A model generated the notes under the pieces. That model ran no database searches, was not told the DNA's origin, and saw only the letters and a program-made list of their open reading frames with translations. A stretch of 64,000 nt of DNA, taken from Novimethylophilus kurashikiensis. GTDB lineage: Bacteria > Pseudomonadota > Gammaproteobacteria > Burkholderiales > Methylophilaceae. Shown here in pieces: positions 9,461 to 18,964 of the stretch. The DNA is taken from positions 1 through 64,000 of the forward strand of contig NZ_BDOQ01000010.1 of NCBI RefSeq assembly GCF_003112435.1, in the 5' to 3' direction. How positions within the stretch are numbered: the stretch's first letter is position 1; every line of letters starts with the position of its first letter. The position numbers and the translations under genes were made by a program.

Positions 9461-11377
9461 ATGTACGATTCTGACCAGTTAGTTGTTGTAAACCATGGCG
9501 AGGGACCGATGCTGGTTGTTGCAGGCGCAGGCTCGGGAAAGACCACTGCCGTCGTTGGGCGTGCTGCCCGCCTCATTCTGGAAGGTCTCGACCCGACCAA
9601 GCATTTAATGCTTACCTTCACTCGCAAGGCAGCTGAGGAAATGCGGGAGCGAATTGCAAAGCAACTACCGGGGATTGACCCAATGTTGCTGCAGATTTAT
9701 ACGTTCCATTCCTTCTGTTGGAAAACCATCCGCAAAAGCCCGGGGCTCTTTGGCTGCCTACCAGGATTGACACTGCTTCTCGATGACGACATCGACAAAC
9801 TCTTCAACAAGTTCGCCAAGTCTCGCGGTTTATTGTCGGCGACAGACCCTGCAGCTAAGCGCAAGCAGCAGAGATTCGTTAATGACCTCCGGACCTGTTA
9901 TGGGGTATTGAGGAATGAGGGCGGAACCCTCGATGACGCAGACATGATTGCAGACATCCTGGGCCGGTTCATCGATGATAGCGCTGACACGCTCACGGCA
10001 TTCAATGGGTTGGTGACCGCCTATGAGGAGTACAAGGCCTCGACCAATACGGTGGATTTTGACGATTTGATTGGCATCATGGTGCATGGCTTGCGCAAGG
10101 AACCCATGCTCCGCGATAGGATGCGGGCACAATTCCCCTACCTCACAGTTGATGAATCGCAGGACACCAACCTGCCGCAATTCCAACTCGTGGAATTATT
10201 GGCCGGCGACTCACGGAATGTCGTCATGGTGGGTGACGACGACCAGGCCATTTACGCTTGGCGTGGTGCGCGTCCTGAGAATCTTCAGGACTTCAAGAGC
10301 ACGTTTGGCGCCAAGGTGGCGTACCTCATGAATAACTATCGTTCCCAGAGCCGGATTGTCGAATCAGCCGGGGAGCATATCAGCTACAACATTGCCCGAT
10401 TTGAGAAGACTCCCGTGCCTATCCGTGCTGGGGCCGAGAAGCTTAAGGTCTGGTATCTGGAGGCGGGCGCCGAAGCTGCCAAGCTGTTGGCCAAGTCCAT
10501 TCAATCCGCCATTCGGAACGGCGTAGCGCCTGGTGAAATCGCCGTGTTGTACCGGACCAACCGGGCCGTGCACCTCCTAAAGCGTGCATTGATTGCGTTG
10601 CGTATTCCGCACCATATCGTGAACGGCATGGATTTCATCGAGCAAGCAGAAATCCAGCTGGCTATTGCCGCCGGTCGACTCGCGCTCAACCCACGGGACG
10701 CGGCCGCGCTCACCCGCCTATCCGAACTGGCAGATGGCGTTGGCGAGAAGGCGCTTGAATCGCTGTTTATGCATGCAACAGATGCCGGGTTATCCATCCT
10801 GGAGGCTATCCCGACCGCAAAGCTTTCTGCAAAGGCGCTAGGTAGTCTGGAATCCATCAGAAAAGGCATTGCCCGGCTCACAGAAGATGGCCCGCTGGAA
10901 TTGTTTTCAGTGCTGGAGGATTTGGGAATCCGCGCATACTTTACAGCCAAAGATAAGGACAAGGAACTCACGGCACGTCGGTTGGCGGCGCTCCACGAGC
11001 TGCAGAACATGATTAACGACTGGCTGGCCGGGAGCCTCATGGATGCCGAGTCCCAATGGGATGAAGTATTTGATTCCCTGTTGCTCGACACTAAGCACAA
11101 TGACACCCCTGACGGCCAGGTTTGGCTGTCCACTGTGCATCAGGCAAAAGGTCTGGAATGGGGACATGTCCATGTTTGGGGTTTATCCGACGGCATCTTC
11201 CCGTTGTCCCACGGGGATGAGGAGGAAGAGCGACGGCTATCGTACGTGGCAATTACCCGCGCTAAGGATGTGTGCGAGCTGTGGCACGCAAAAGAGTATC
11301 CTGACCGTCAGGGGCAAGCCTTTTCACGCTCACGCTTTATCGGCGAATTGCCAAAGCATCATGTCGAATTCAATTAG
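9461..11377 (+). CDS. UvrD/PcrA-like superfamily 1 helicase
   Basis: 638 aa ATP-dependent 3'-5' DNA helicase, acting in repair or replication. Motifs in order: Q motif YDSDQ, Walker A GAGSGKT (K27), LTFTRKAAEEMRER (Ia), DESQDTN (II), GDDDQAIYAWRGA (III), NNYRSQSRI (IV), STVHQAKGLEW (V) and EERRLSYVAITRAKD (VI). It is shorter than E. coli UvrD (720 aa), lacking the C-terminal tail that contacts RNA polymerase and MutL. The 88-aa gene starts 20 bases downstream. Confidence 0.93.
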   Translation: MYDSDQLVVVNHGEGPMLVVAGAGSGKTTAVVGRAARLILEGLDPTKHLMLTFTRKAAEEMRERIAKQLPGIDPMLLQIYTFHSFCWKTIRKSPGLFGCLPGLTLLLDDDIDKLFNKFAKSRGLLSATDPAAKRKQQRFVNDLRTCYGVLRNEGGTLDDADMIADILGRFIDDSADTLTAFNGLVTAYEEYKASTNTVDFDDLIGIMVHGLRKEPMLRDRMRAQFPYLTVDESQDTNLPQFQLVELLAGDSRNVVMVGDDDQAIYAWRGARPENLQDFKSTFGAKVAYLMNNYRSQSRIVESAGEHISYNIARFEKTPVPIRAGAEKLKVWYLEAGAEAAKLLAKSIQSAIRNGVAPGEIAVLYRTNRAVHLLKRALIALRIPHHIVNGMDFIEQAEIQLAIAAGRLALNPRDAAALTRLSELADGVGEKALESLFMHATDAGLSILEAIPTAKLSAKALGSLESIRKGIARLTEDGPLELFSVLEDLGIRAYFTAKDKDKELTARRLAALHELQNMINDWLAGSLMDAESQWDEVFDSLLLDTKHNDTPDGQVWLSTVHQAKGLEWGHVHVWGLSDGIFPLSHGDEEEERRLSYVAITRAKDVCELWHAKEYPDRQGQAFSRSRFIGELPKHHVEFN

Positions 11378-11397
11378 ATAGTGAAGGTAGCCACAAC

Positions 11398-11664
11398 ATG
11401 ACCATATTGCTCAACGAAGAAACTTTCGCAGAACCACTTAGCCCTGAGGAACTCGCCTGGGCGACAAAGCTCGACAAATTATTGGGGCAAATGCCACCCA
11501 GGATTAAGCTCATCGAAATCGATGACCGTCTCAAGATTGTTGATAAGGCGCTCGCAGAATGTGCGGGCTTATCAGGCGGCGGCTATGGGCAAATTGTAAA
11601 AGCGGGGGCCGAGCTGGCCGACCTCACCAACGGGATGTTTCAAATCAGTGGTATGACGTTTTAA
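11398..11664 (+). CDS. Small hypothetical protein after the helicase
   Basis: 88 aa, begins MTILLNEETF. It follows the helicase closely and is probably co-transcribed. Middle region is charged and the end Gly-rich (LSGGGYGQIVKAG). No family recognised. Confidence 0.6.
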   Translation: MTILLNEETFAEPLSPEELAWATKLDKLLGQMPPRIKLIEIDDRLKIVDKALAECAGLSGGGYGQIVKAGAELADLTNGMFQISGMTF

Positions 11665-11711
11665 TCACTAGTCGAACAGCGAAAATGACTGAGTACCCAC
11701 AAAACAATAAG

Positions 11712-11740
11712 TAGACAAATATAGTAATTAATAGTATACT
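11712..11740 (+). promoter_or_regulatory. Sigma70 promoter, member of a duplicated promoter module
   Basis: TAGACA, 17 bases, TATACT. About 24 of 30 bases match the promoter at 29012-29040, including GTAATTAAT in the spacer. Confidence 0.65.
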
Positions 11741-11770
11741 TTTCGGCAATCAAAGAAGTTTGGAGCCGAA

Positions 11771-12709
11771 ATGTCCCTCGCGGTCATTACCACTTATTAT
11801 AACCCTTGCCGTTACGTTACTCGCCGCAAGAATTACGACATCTTCATGGCGGGTATGCGCGCCGCCGGCGTTCTTTGCCTCACGGTAGAGTGCGCATTCC
11901 CTGGTCAAGACTTTGAGCTGCCTCCCTCGCCGGACGTTGTGCAGGTTCGCGCGACTACTTTGCTTTGGCAAAAAGAGCGGTTGCTTAATATGGCTGCGGC
12001 CTATCTCCCATCGGACGTGAAATATGTTGCATGGCTGGATTGCGACATCGTGTTCGACAACAATAAATGGGCGGATGACCTGGTTGAAGTGCTGAAACAG
12101 CACCAGGTTGCCCAGGTCTTTGAAACAGCCATTCGCCTCGACCGCGATGGTATTACTGATGCCGAGCCGCGTGCGGAATCATTTGCCTCAGTGATGTCGC
12201 GTTGTCCAACAACACTCAATGCCGGCCGGTATGACGTTCATGGCCACACCGGGTATGGCTGGGCGATGCGACGAGAGTTGTTTGATGAAGTTGGGTTGTA
12301 CGAGGCGGCCGTAAGCGGTAGTGCCGACCATTTTATGGCGCATGCCATCTATGACCATTACGGCTTCTGCATCGAAAATGCACTGAAGCATGACCCGGCG
12401 CAAATATCGCATCTCAAGGAATGGGGTGACCAGTTTTACAAGCTGGTCCGCGGGAGCCTGGGTGTCGTCCCCGGCACGATTCGTCACTTGTGGCATGGAG
12501 ACACCGTAAACAGGCGCTATTTCCTGCGCATGCATGAAATTACCGACTTGGGATTTAATCCCTATACCGACATTCAGGCACAACCAGGAAAACCCCTTGA
12601 GTGGACGCCTGGAATTAACAAACCAGGGCTTGAAGCCTATTTCGCAAACTATTTCAATCAGCGCCAGGAAGATGGCGATGGAAAAGAACGCCAAGGAGTA
12701 TACGCATGA
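11771..12709 (+). CDS. GT-A fold glycosyltransferase-like protein
   Basis: 312 aa. Begins with LAVITTYYNP, typical of the nucleotide-sugar binding start of family 2-like glycosyltransferases, and carries a DxD-type metal motif WLDCDIVF near residue 95. HGHTGYGWAMRRELF and ADHFMAHAIYDHYG resemble acceptor-loop elements of phage-encoded glycosyltransferases. It would transfer a sugar to a surface glycan, protein or modified base; the acceptor is unknown. It overlaps the next gene by ATGA. Confidence 0.75.
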   Translation: MSLAVITTYYNPCRYVTRRKNYDIFMAGMRAAGVLCLTVECAFPGQDFELPPSPDVVQVRATTLLWQKERLLNMAAAYLPSDVKYVAWLDCDIVFDNNKWADDLVEVLKQHQVAQVFETAIRLDRDGITDAEPRAESFASVMSRCPTTLNAGRYDVHGHTGYGWAMRRELFDEVGLYEAAVSGSADHFMAHAIYDHYGFCIENALKHDPAQISHLKEWGDQFYKLVRGSLGVVPGTIRHLWHGDTVNRRYFLRMHEITDLGFNPYTDIQAQPGKPLEWTPGINKPGLEAYFANYFNQRQEDGDGKERQGVYA

Positions 12710-13332
12710 CGCAGTACCCCACATCGATTACGTCTGACGCGGAAGCTGCAGCCGTTGAAGCCAAAATAACAACGGCCCAGCAGGAGCTCGAAAAAATCCG
12801 CGGACAGGTCCGCGATATTACGCGTGGCCGCACCAACGCCGGCCAGCGTATGGTGAATACCTATCTGGGGAGCCTTAGCTCTACAGGGTTAACGACACTG
12901 GCTCGAGCATTTCCAGGGTTCCTCAAGGCGGAATTGCGTGAACTCTATCTCAAGAACATCCCGATTCTCTGGATATTCAAGCCCTCTGGATACGCGAACG
13001 CGCTTTCGCTGCTCAAGACGCAATTCCTGGCCTACCTCGACAAGAGCGGTCAGTTCCTGGTTGAAGATGGCCTGCTGCGCGAGCTGGGCCTGCGCCAGGC
13101 CATGGTTAGCCAAGAGCTGACCCGACTCGTTACCCTGCATGCTCAATATCGACACATGCAGTCCATGGGGGTTAAGTCGCCCGTCATCAAGCGGTCCACG
13201 ACCATTATCGAGGAAGATGATGAAGATGTTCAGCCCTACCTCGTCGACATTGCAGATGACGAAATTCTGAATCTCATCAATCCTCCTTCTGTAGTAATTG
13301 CTACCGACGACAGCCTTGGCTATTATTCCTAG
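12706..13332 (+). CDS. Hypothetical protein coupled to the glycosyltransferase
   Basis: 208 aa, start overlapping the previous stop by 4 bases (ATGA). N-terminal coiled-coil stretch (AAAVEAKITTAQQELEKIRGQV), a helical middle and an acidic C-terminal part (IIEEDDEDVQ). The gene ends in a terminator at 13346. No family recognised. Confidence 0.65.
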   Translation: MTQYPTSITSDAEAAAVEAKITTAQQELEKIRGQVRDITRGRTNAGQRMVNTYLGSLSSTGLTTLARAFPGFLKAELRELYLKNIPILWIFKPSGYANALSLLKTQFLAYLDKSGQFLVEDGLLRELGLRQAMVSQELTRLVTLHAQYRHMQSMGVKSPVIKRSTTIIEEDDEDVQPYLVDIADDEILNLINPPSVVIATDDSLGYYS

Positions 13333-13345
13333 GCGACCTTCCTCC

Positions 13346-13373
13346 AGCCCCGTTCTCCGGGGCTTTGTTTTTG
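13346..13373 (+). terminator. Rho-independent terminator
   Basis: AGCCCCG / CGGGGCT stem with a 5-base loop, then TTGTTTTT. Confidence 0.8.
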
Positions 13374-13382
13374 GATGCCGTG

Positions 13383-14177
13383 ATGCTGGTTAGAAAATTC
13401 GAACGAAATTCTCAAGGCCGTGACTTTGTCGTGGGAGACATCCATGGTGCGTTTGACCTGTTGGTCAATGCTCTAAATTTGGTGGAGTTTAATCCGGATG
13501 TTGACCGCCTGTTCCTGGTTGGGGACTTGGTAGACCGTGGCCGCTATTCGAAGGTGGCAAAGGATTTCCTCTCCCAGCCGTGGGTCCACTCCACACGAGG
13601 CAATCACGAACAGTTATTCCTTTCCCTCTTCGCCAATGGTAAGCCATCCGCTAATGAGTTAGCCTGGCACGTCGAAAGGAATGGCTTGGGGTGGGTTACC
13701 GAACTCACGCAAGATGAAATCGCTGAATTCTGCCGTCTGTTCTCCGCCCTTCCTTTCGCTATCGAGGTCGAGACAGTCCGCGGCAGCGTCGGGCTGGTCC
13801 ATGCAGAGGTCCCTGTCGGTATGGATTGGGCAACCTTCCTACGCCGCATCTCCGAAGGAGACGAGCAGGTTATCCAGTCAGCCATCTGGGGGCGCACGCG
13901 CGCCAAACAGGAAATTGTGTCAGGGGTTTTAGGTGTCGACCGGCTCTTTGCCGGGCATACCCCCCAGGCGCAGGGCGCCAAGCGCTTTGGAAACTGCTAC
14001 ATCGTGGATACAGCAGCGGTATTCGGAAGTGCTCATGGCCCGACTGAAGGGCACCTTTCGCTTGCGAACATGACCTGCACTACCGAGGTCTTGGTGTCTC
14101 CCGCGTCGCAAAAATCACTGGTCGAGATTTTCAACATTCCTTCAAATCGACCATTTGGGTATTACGCTAGTAATTAA
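13383..14177 (+). CDS. PP2A-like serine/threonine protein phosphatase (metallophosphatase)
   Basis: 264 aa, start at ATG 13383. Contains the three metal-binding signatures of the PPP family: GDIHG, GDLVDRG and GNHE, plus GHTP near the C-terminus. Resembles bacterial PrpA/PphA-type phosphatases and the phage lambda phosphatase, which use two metal ions to dephosphorylate Ser, Thr or His residues. Substrate unknown. It lies convergent with the nucleotidase gene across a shared terminator. Confidence 0.88.
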   Translation: MLVRKFERNSQGRDFVVGDIHGAFDLLVNALNLVEFNPDVDRLFLVGDLVDRGRYSKVAKDFLSQPWVHSTRGNHEQLFLSLFANGKPSANELAWHVERNGLGWVTELTQDEIAEFCRLFSALPFAIEVETVRGSVGLVHAEVPVGMDWATFLRRISEGDEQVIQSAIWGRTRAKQEIVSGVLGVDRLFAGHTPQAQGAKRFGNCYIVDTAAVFGSAHGPTEGHLSLANMTCTTEVLVSPASQKSLVEIFNIPSNRPFGYYASN

Positions 14178-14214
14178 GCGGTATTTTTAGCACGGATTTT
14201 GCCAAAAATACCGC
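14178..14214. terminator. Bidirectional terminator between convergent genes
   Basis: GCGGTATTTTT pairs with AAAAATACCGC (11 bp), giving T-runs on both strands between the phosphatase and the nucleotidase. Confidence 0.75.
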
Positions 14215-14223
14215 CGGATACTC

Positions 14224-14901
14224 TCAACTTTCGAAATTATCGCGCACCAATCCAAGCGCCTTTAATGCTGCCAACGTGCTGTCGACATCTGTGTGATGGA
14301 TGGCAATACCACCTGCCTCCTCCCATGGCTTGAGGTTGCGCTCCAGGTCATCGACCAGGACAGCCCCAGGGGAGACAAACTTGTATTTGTTGACCCCGCC
14401 GTACACCGTGTTCACCTTCAGGTCTGGAGATAGATTCCTCGCTACCCAATGGCGCTTATCGCGCTCCGCTGTGACCAGGAAGCCTGTTGGCAGGGGCATG
14501 GCTGTCAGGATTTCAACCCCCTCCCCCAGATGAGAAACCGCATCCAGAAGACGCATGGAATCAGGGATAAGGGGAAGCTTTGAAAATAGATTCGGTACCA
14601 GGGACAACCGGCCCCAGGCCATCGCGCCACTCATCTCGGTGTAATCGCGCTTCAGAATCTGCCGAACAAACGGGAAGAAATCTGCGAATACCCCATCCAG
14701 GTCAAAATAGAGCCTGGTCGGGACATCAGAGATTACACCGGTTTGGTTGCGCGCATCATTCATGACAGGCAGGCTTGGCAGTGGTATTGGCGCCCCTGCC
14801 GCGCCTGAGGAGGGGTAGCAACATGGGAAGCAATGAAGCACCCCAGGATGCGTATGACAATCGCAGGTACACCCGCCATAGGCGATTGGCAGACGCCTCA
14901 T
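14224..14901 (-). CDS. HAD-type 5'-nucleotidase-like protein with Cys/His-rich N-terminus
   Basis: 225 aa. Residues about 63-225 form a HAD domain: LYFDLDGVFADF (nucleophile and acid Asp), EILTAMP, DKRHWVARNL and VLVDDLERNLKPWEEAGG, as in 5'(3')-deoxyribonucleotidases. The first 30 residues (CTCDCHTHPGVLHCFPCC) are Cys/His-rich and resemble a short metal-binding peptide I recall from phage genomes, fused in frame. The ATG at 14901 overlaps the previous stop by ATGA. A MNDARNQ Met at about residue 47 is an alternative start that would drop the Cys-rich part. Confidence 0.75.
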   Translation of the reverse strand: MRRLPIAYGGCTCDCHTHPGVLHCFPCCYPSSGAAGAPIPLPSLPVMNDARNQTGVISDVPTRLYFDLDGVFADFFPFVRQILKRDYTEMSGAMAWGRLSLVPNLFSKLPLIPDSMRLLDAVSHLGEGVEILTAMPLPTGFLVTAERDKRHWVARNLSPDLKVNTVYGGVNKYKFVSPGAVLVDDLERNLKPWEEAGGIAIHHTDVDSTLAALKALGLVRDNFES

Positions 14902-15971
14902 CGGGGGCCCCCTCGCTTGCGGAGAAACTTTTTCACCAGGGTGGCCATAACTTCCTCGACCTCGGCCGCCGAGTCAAGAATGAGAACCGGGACAACGTTG
15001 AGGTCGTCTTGGTAGAAAACCCTTGCCAGGTGGTTAATCTGCATCTCGGCAGAACCTGGCAGGTGGATACTATGGCTAAACAGCGTATCTGCTGTAGGTT
15101 CCAGGTAGGCCTCGAGCCCGTATTGGCCAATATCCGAGATTAATTTTTGGAAGTGTGCAGGCTGCGCCTCGAGTAGCTCAAAGTCCCCGGTCGTCAATAC
15201 GACCGCCGGGCGCCTGAAGCCTTGCCCGTCGTTGGAAAATAGAACTCCACGGATATTCAACGGAATTTCCCGAGGATTCATCAACCCCATAACCTCAAGG
15301 TTAAGCGAATCACCATGGTTTAAGAACCGACTCCCCTGCTCAAGTATCCAACTTTCATGCTCTTCATCTAGGAGGGCCGCAGCCAAGGGGAAACAATTCC
15401 ACTTGTAGAGTTGTTCAAACATGCGGCCACGCAGGATGAATTCGGAGACATTAAAGACTTCAGAGAGCGCTGCAGCGCGATTTTCGGCTACGACCGCTTC
15501 GCACTGCGCCTCAATAAGAATATTCGCAGCACCGCGAAGATGCATGTTGGCGCGGGTTTCAACTTCAGTGGGGAGGCCAACCAGGGATTCGGGATGTGGA
15601 TGATTAAGCATTGAGTTGATGCTGCCGGAAGCAAGGCCATCTCGCAGGATAGCGGCTGAATACGCCAGCACCAGCATCAAGGTCACCAACACCGGGTCCT
15701 GGGCCTCGAGATGAGAACTTACTTTCGGCGCAATGAGGGCAGCCAGCTCATCACACATCGCAAGCTCTGCCCGAGGGAAATGTACCCCAGCAGTGTCAAG
15801 CAAGTGAGTCGCCTGTATGCGACATAACTGCCCCTGCAACGATGGCGGGAAGAGGTCACTATAATGGTCGATAAGCACGGAGGCTGCTTGGTACGCCCGC
15901 GTGAGCTTAAGTCCGGAAAATTTCCCTCCCATAGCCCAATCACGCGCCATCAAAATACTATCGTTTGTCAT
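14898..15971 (-). CDS. Hypothetical protein
   Basis: 357 aa, translationally coupled to the nucleotidase. Largely helical in the first half, with beta-like segments (IRGVLFSNDGQGF, RPAVVLTTGDFELLE) and a basic C-terminus (KKFLRKRGGPR). Good promoter at 16012-16040. I do not recognise the family. Confidence 0.65.
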   Translation of the reverse strand: MTNDSILMARDWAMGGKFSGLKLTRAYQAASVLIDHYSDLFPPSLQGQLCRIQATHLLDTAGVHFPRAELAMCDELAALIAPKVSSHLEAQDPVLVTLMLVLAYSAAILRDGLASGSINSMLNHPHPESLVGLPTEVETRANMHLRGAANILIEAQCEAVVAENRAAALSEVFNVSEFILRGRMFEQLYKWNCFPLAAALLDEEHESWILEQGSRFLNHGDSLNLEVMGLMNPREIPLNIRGVLFSNDGQGFRRPAVVLTTGDFELLEAQPAHFQKLISDIGQYGLEAYLEPTADTLFSHSIHLPGSAEMQINHLARVFYQDDLNVVPVLILDSAAEVEEVMATLVKKFLRKRGGPR

Positions 15972-16011
15972 TTATCACCTGCTAATGCCGTGTGTGGCGA
16001 GAATAAAGAAA

Positions 16012-16040
16012 AGTATAACTATAAATCCATTAACAGTCAA
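16012..16040 (-). promoter_or_regulatory. Sigma70 promoter for the 14224-15971 operon
   Basis: Minus strand TTGACT, 17 bases, TATACT; divergent from the promoter at 16071-16099. Confidence 0.7.
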
Positions 16041-16070
16041 GAATCAAGGCCATATTAACTTCACATTACA

Positions 16071-16099
16071 TTGACAAAAGTAAACAATAATGGTATAGT
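16071..16099 (+). promoter_or_regulatory. Strong sigma70 promoter for the 16135-17822 operon
   Basis: TTGACA, 17 bases, TATAGT; nearly consensus. Confidence 0.8.
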
Positions 16100-16134
16100 T
16101 TAACCTTCAATTTCAGACATAAACGGGCGCGCTC

Positions 16135-17373
16135 ATGGCAAAATTATTCATCCCCTCTAAGCTCAAGGTTGGCTTCCAGAATCGAAACGACACCTTCACA
16201 GGGAAACTGGCTTACGTCACCTATTACGACGAAAAAGGTAAGCTTCGTAAAGAAGGCTCGTGGACGGGTTGGATTGATAAATCCATCGACACCCTCGAAA
16301 TCGATAACAAGCCATTAGCTGGGTTTGTGCTGAACAAAGGGGTGCAGCGTAATGGTTACTGGGGCTCCGGCCGCTCTATCGTCCGGGTGCATCATCCTGA
16401 CGGTTTTGAATTTGAAATCTCCATCGACAACCTCATCGGCATCCTGATGCATTCCGATGTCTCCAAACGCGATATCGTGGAAGAGTGCGTCTTTGCCTGG
16501 GCCGGGAGCGACCTGGTGCTGTTGCCGGTCAATTCCCAGGACTATCTGGATTCTCTGGAGTACACCAAAAAACAGGATGGCAAGGTTTCCGCAAAATCAC
16601 TTGTGCCGGGCCGCCAGTATGCTTTAAAGAAGAACGACCATGTACTCACTTATGTGGGGTATTACGAATGGTTTGATTTCAACGTTACGCATGAAGAGAT
16701 TGGCACCCGGAGCTATTACAGCGCGATGAGCTGGCTATCTATTACCAAACAGGTTTCAAAGGGCAAAAAGCATGTGTTCTTTGACGGGAATCAGTTTGTA
16801 GTGCCTAGTGTAGCGACTCTCAGCGGCGAGGTTTCCACCGACATCAACCCGGACTTTTCAGCCATCGTGGATAAGTTCTTCCATACCACGCACTCCCAGC
16901 CCATTGCTGGGCTGGCGATTGAGCCTGTCGAGGTGAAGGACTATACCATCGACTACAGTTCGCCATTATGTAGCCTCTACCGGCTCACGATGGCAACTGA
17001 CAAGATGACCGGGTATGAGCGCATCACACATAAGGCCCATGGGCATTATTTCCATGAGCAGCCTGACGCTGCTAAGCAAGCAGCCCTTGTATGTAGCTCG
17101 CTGGGTCAACGGGATTTTGATGTGACATTCAATAATGGCTTTACTCAGACCAGCGCTGGAAACGAGCACACCTGTGCACTCCCGTTTGATGCCGAAGGAA
17201 AGCTTGAGGATGTCGTGTACCCAAGCGACATTCAATTCGTGGGCGAATCGGTACCCGGCTATTTGAAACCCCGGTATTCAGCACGATACGTGGCTCTACT
17301 GAACAAGCTGGGTTACGGCCACCTGCGCTACAAATTACAAAACGGCAATATTTCGAAAGGTGAAAAAGTATGA
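16135..17373 (+). CDS. Conserved large-phage protein of unknown function
   Basis: 412 aa. The order GSWTGWIDK, GFVLNKGVQR, RVHHPDGFEFEISIDNL, ECVFAWAGSDLVLLPVNS matches from memory a protein found in T4-like and other large tailed phages, whose function I do not know. It sits under a near-consensus promoter and is coupled by ATGA to a 150-aa protein, a pairing consistent with phage origin. Confidence 0.75.
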   Translation: MAKLFIPSKLKVGFQNRNDTFTGKLAYVTYYDEKGKLRKEGSWTGWIDKSIDTLEIDNKPLAGFVLNKGVQRNGYWGSGRSIVRVHHPDGFEFEISIDNLIGILMHSDVSKRDIVEECVFAWAGSDLVLLPVNSQDYLDSLEYTKKQDGKVSAKSLVPGRQYALKKNDHVLTYVGYYEWFDFNVTHEEIGTRSYYSAMSWLSITKQVSKGKKHVFFDGNQFVVPSVATLSGEVSTDINPDFSAIVDKFFHTTHSQPIAGLAIEPVEVKDYTIDYSSPLCSLYRLTMATDKMTGYERITHKAHGHYFHEQPDAAKQAALVCSSLGQRDFDVTFNNGFTQTSAGNEHTCALPFDAEGKLEDVVYPSDIQFVGESVPGYLKPRYSARYVALLNKLGYGHLRYKLQNGNISKGEKV

Positions 17374-17822
17374 CAACTGAACAACTCACGGCAGACCAAA
17401 AAGTTGAGAAGCTCCTCGCTGCGGTCGCGGTCCAACGTAAAGAAGTGGATGCTCTTGACGCACAAACCAAGCGTCCCTGGGAAACGAATTGCTCCTTCAA
17501 GCTGGAGTGGGCCGCTGTGCCGGTAAATTTGCAAACCGCACCCCTCACCATGGTGCTCTCATTGACGGCCGAGCTGGTTATGCGTCGCAGCGCTAGTGCT
17601 GAAGCAGCACGCATCCTGGGCTTGGAAGATGCGACCATTACCCTGAGTGGATTCAGCTATGAAGCCTGGGAAGCTGACTTCAAGAAGCGTGTCGCTATCA
17701 TCCGCCTCCAGGAAAAGCGCAAGAAGCTGGACGATGTGGAAGCCCGCCTCAACCAGCTGGTTTCCCCGGAAAAGCGCCGTGAAATGGAACTGGCCGCGGT
17801 CGAGGCAGAACTGTTGAGCTGA
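17370..17822 (+). CDS. Hypothetical protein coupled to the large-phage protein
   Basis: 150 aa, ATGA overlap with the preceding gene. Helical with charged coiled-coil stretches at both ends (LLAAVAVQRKEVDALDAQ; RLQEKRKKLDDVEARLNQL). Probably works with the preceding protein. Family not recognised. Confidence 0.65.
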   Translation: MTTEQLTADQKVEKLLAAVAVQRKEVDALDAQTKRPWETNCSFKLEWAAVPVNLQTAPLTMVLSLTAELVMRRSASAEAARILGLEDATITLSGFSYEAWEADFKKRVAIIRLQEKRKKLDDVEARLNQLVSPEKRREMELAAVEAELLS

Positions 17823-17866
17823 CACTTCGCTAAGCCTACAAAACTAATAGCAAAAAGGAATCTCCC

Positions 17867-18892
17867 ATGGGCGGCAACGCATTGAGTTACACAACGGTTC
17901 GGCTTACCGACAGGAATTTCCACCGTTTTGCGGCGGATACCGTCAGCAAGCTTCGGTCGCTGCTGCCCGGTCGCAAAATATCAGCCATTGAAGCGTACCG
18001 CTCAAAGAGCGACTTCGGTGACCTTGATGTGCTGGTTGAATCCTCGGATTACGACCCCTTTAAGGCGGCAGAAGCCTTGGGCGCCATCGAAATCGTGCGT
18101 AATGGCCCGGTAACATCCATCGGTGTGGTTGTGCGGCCTGAGTTGGGGCTTCTGCACGGCAATGTGTTCCAGGTCGACTTGATTGCCATCGATGAGCCCT
18201 CGTTCGACTATGCCAAGGGCTACTTTGCGTTCAATGACCTCGGTAACCTGGTAGGACGGATTGCGCATGCCATGGGCGTTTCCCATCGACACGATGGGTT
18301 GTATTTCTATGTGCGGGACGGCGATTACAAATTCCGTGAAATTTGCCTAACTAAAGACCATGCCCTGGCTCTAGCCTTTCTTGGGTTCTCCCTTGAACGC
18401 TTTGCACAGGGCTTTGAGACATTAGAAGAAATTTTCCGGTTCGTCGGCAACTCGCCATTCTTCAATTCTGACATCTTCCTGCTCGAGAACAGGAATGCGG
18501 TATCGCGCGTTCGCGACCGCAAGCGGAAGACATACACAGCTTTCCTGAGTTGGTGCGAGCTGCATCACGAGTTACCCCAATTTCCCTTCCCTGAGGATAA
18601 GGCCGCCTGGCAACCAAGGATTGAAGAGTACTTTCCGCACTTCAACCACGAACATGCTGCGGCGCTTCAGGACCTGTCAAACCAACGCTTAGCTAAGGAA
18701 AAGTTTAACGGTGCGCTGGTGGCTTCGTTGACCGGCCTTGAGGGGAAGGCGTTGGGGGAACTGATGAAACGCATCAAGACATCGTTTGGTGGCCCCGAGG
18801 CACTGCGAAGCGAGGTGCTGGGTATCACGGAGGAGGCGCTTCGGCAAAGAATCCTCGATACCCACACAGCTATGCTTAATGACCGCCCATAA
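17867..18892 (+). CDS. Phage-type nucleotidyltransferase-fold protein
   Basis: 341 aa, ATG at 17867 with AAGGAA upstream. Starts MGGNALSY, and residues 43-57 read YRSKSDFGDLDVLVE, which fits the G/S-x-D-x-D metal-binding signature of the DNA polymerase beta nucleotidyltransferase superfamily. The GGNAL start plus this motif recall a family in large tailed phages. Members could add nucleotides to RNA or modify a protein; the real substrate is unknown. Confidence 0.72.
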   Translation: MGGNALSYTTVRLTDRNFHRFAADTVSKLRSLLPGRKISAIEAYRSKSDFGDLDVLVESSDYDPFKAAEALGAIEIVRNGPVTSIGVVVRPELGLLHGNVFQVDLIAIDEPSFDYAKGYFAFNDLGNLVGRIAHAMGVSHRHDGLYFYVRDGDYKFREICLTKDHALALAFLGFSLERFAQGFETLEEIFRFVGNSPFFNSDIFLLENRNAVSRVRDRKRKTYTAFLSWCELHHELPQFPFPEDKAAWQPRIEEYFPHFNHEHAAALQDLSNQRLAKEKFNGALVASLTGLEGKALGELMKRIKTSFGGPEALRSEVLGITEEALRQRILDTHTAMLNDRP

Positions 18893-18964
18893 GCCATCCA
18901 ACCTTGATTAGCGTCGGCTATACCCTTGATGTAGGTCATTTATAACTTCATCAAGGAGCATATT

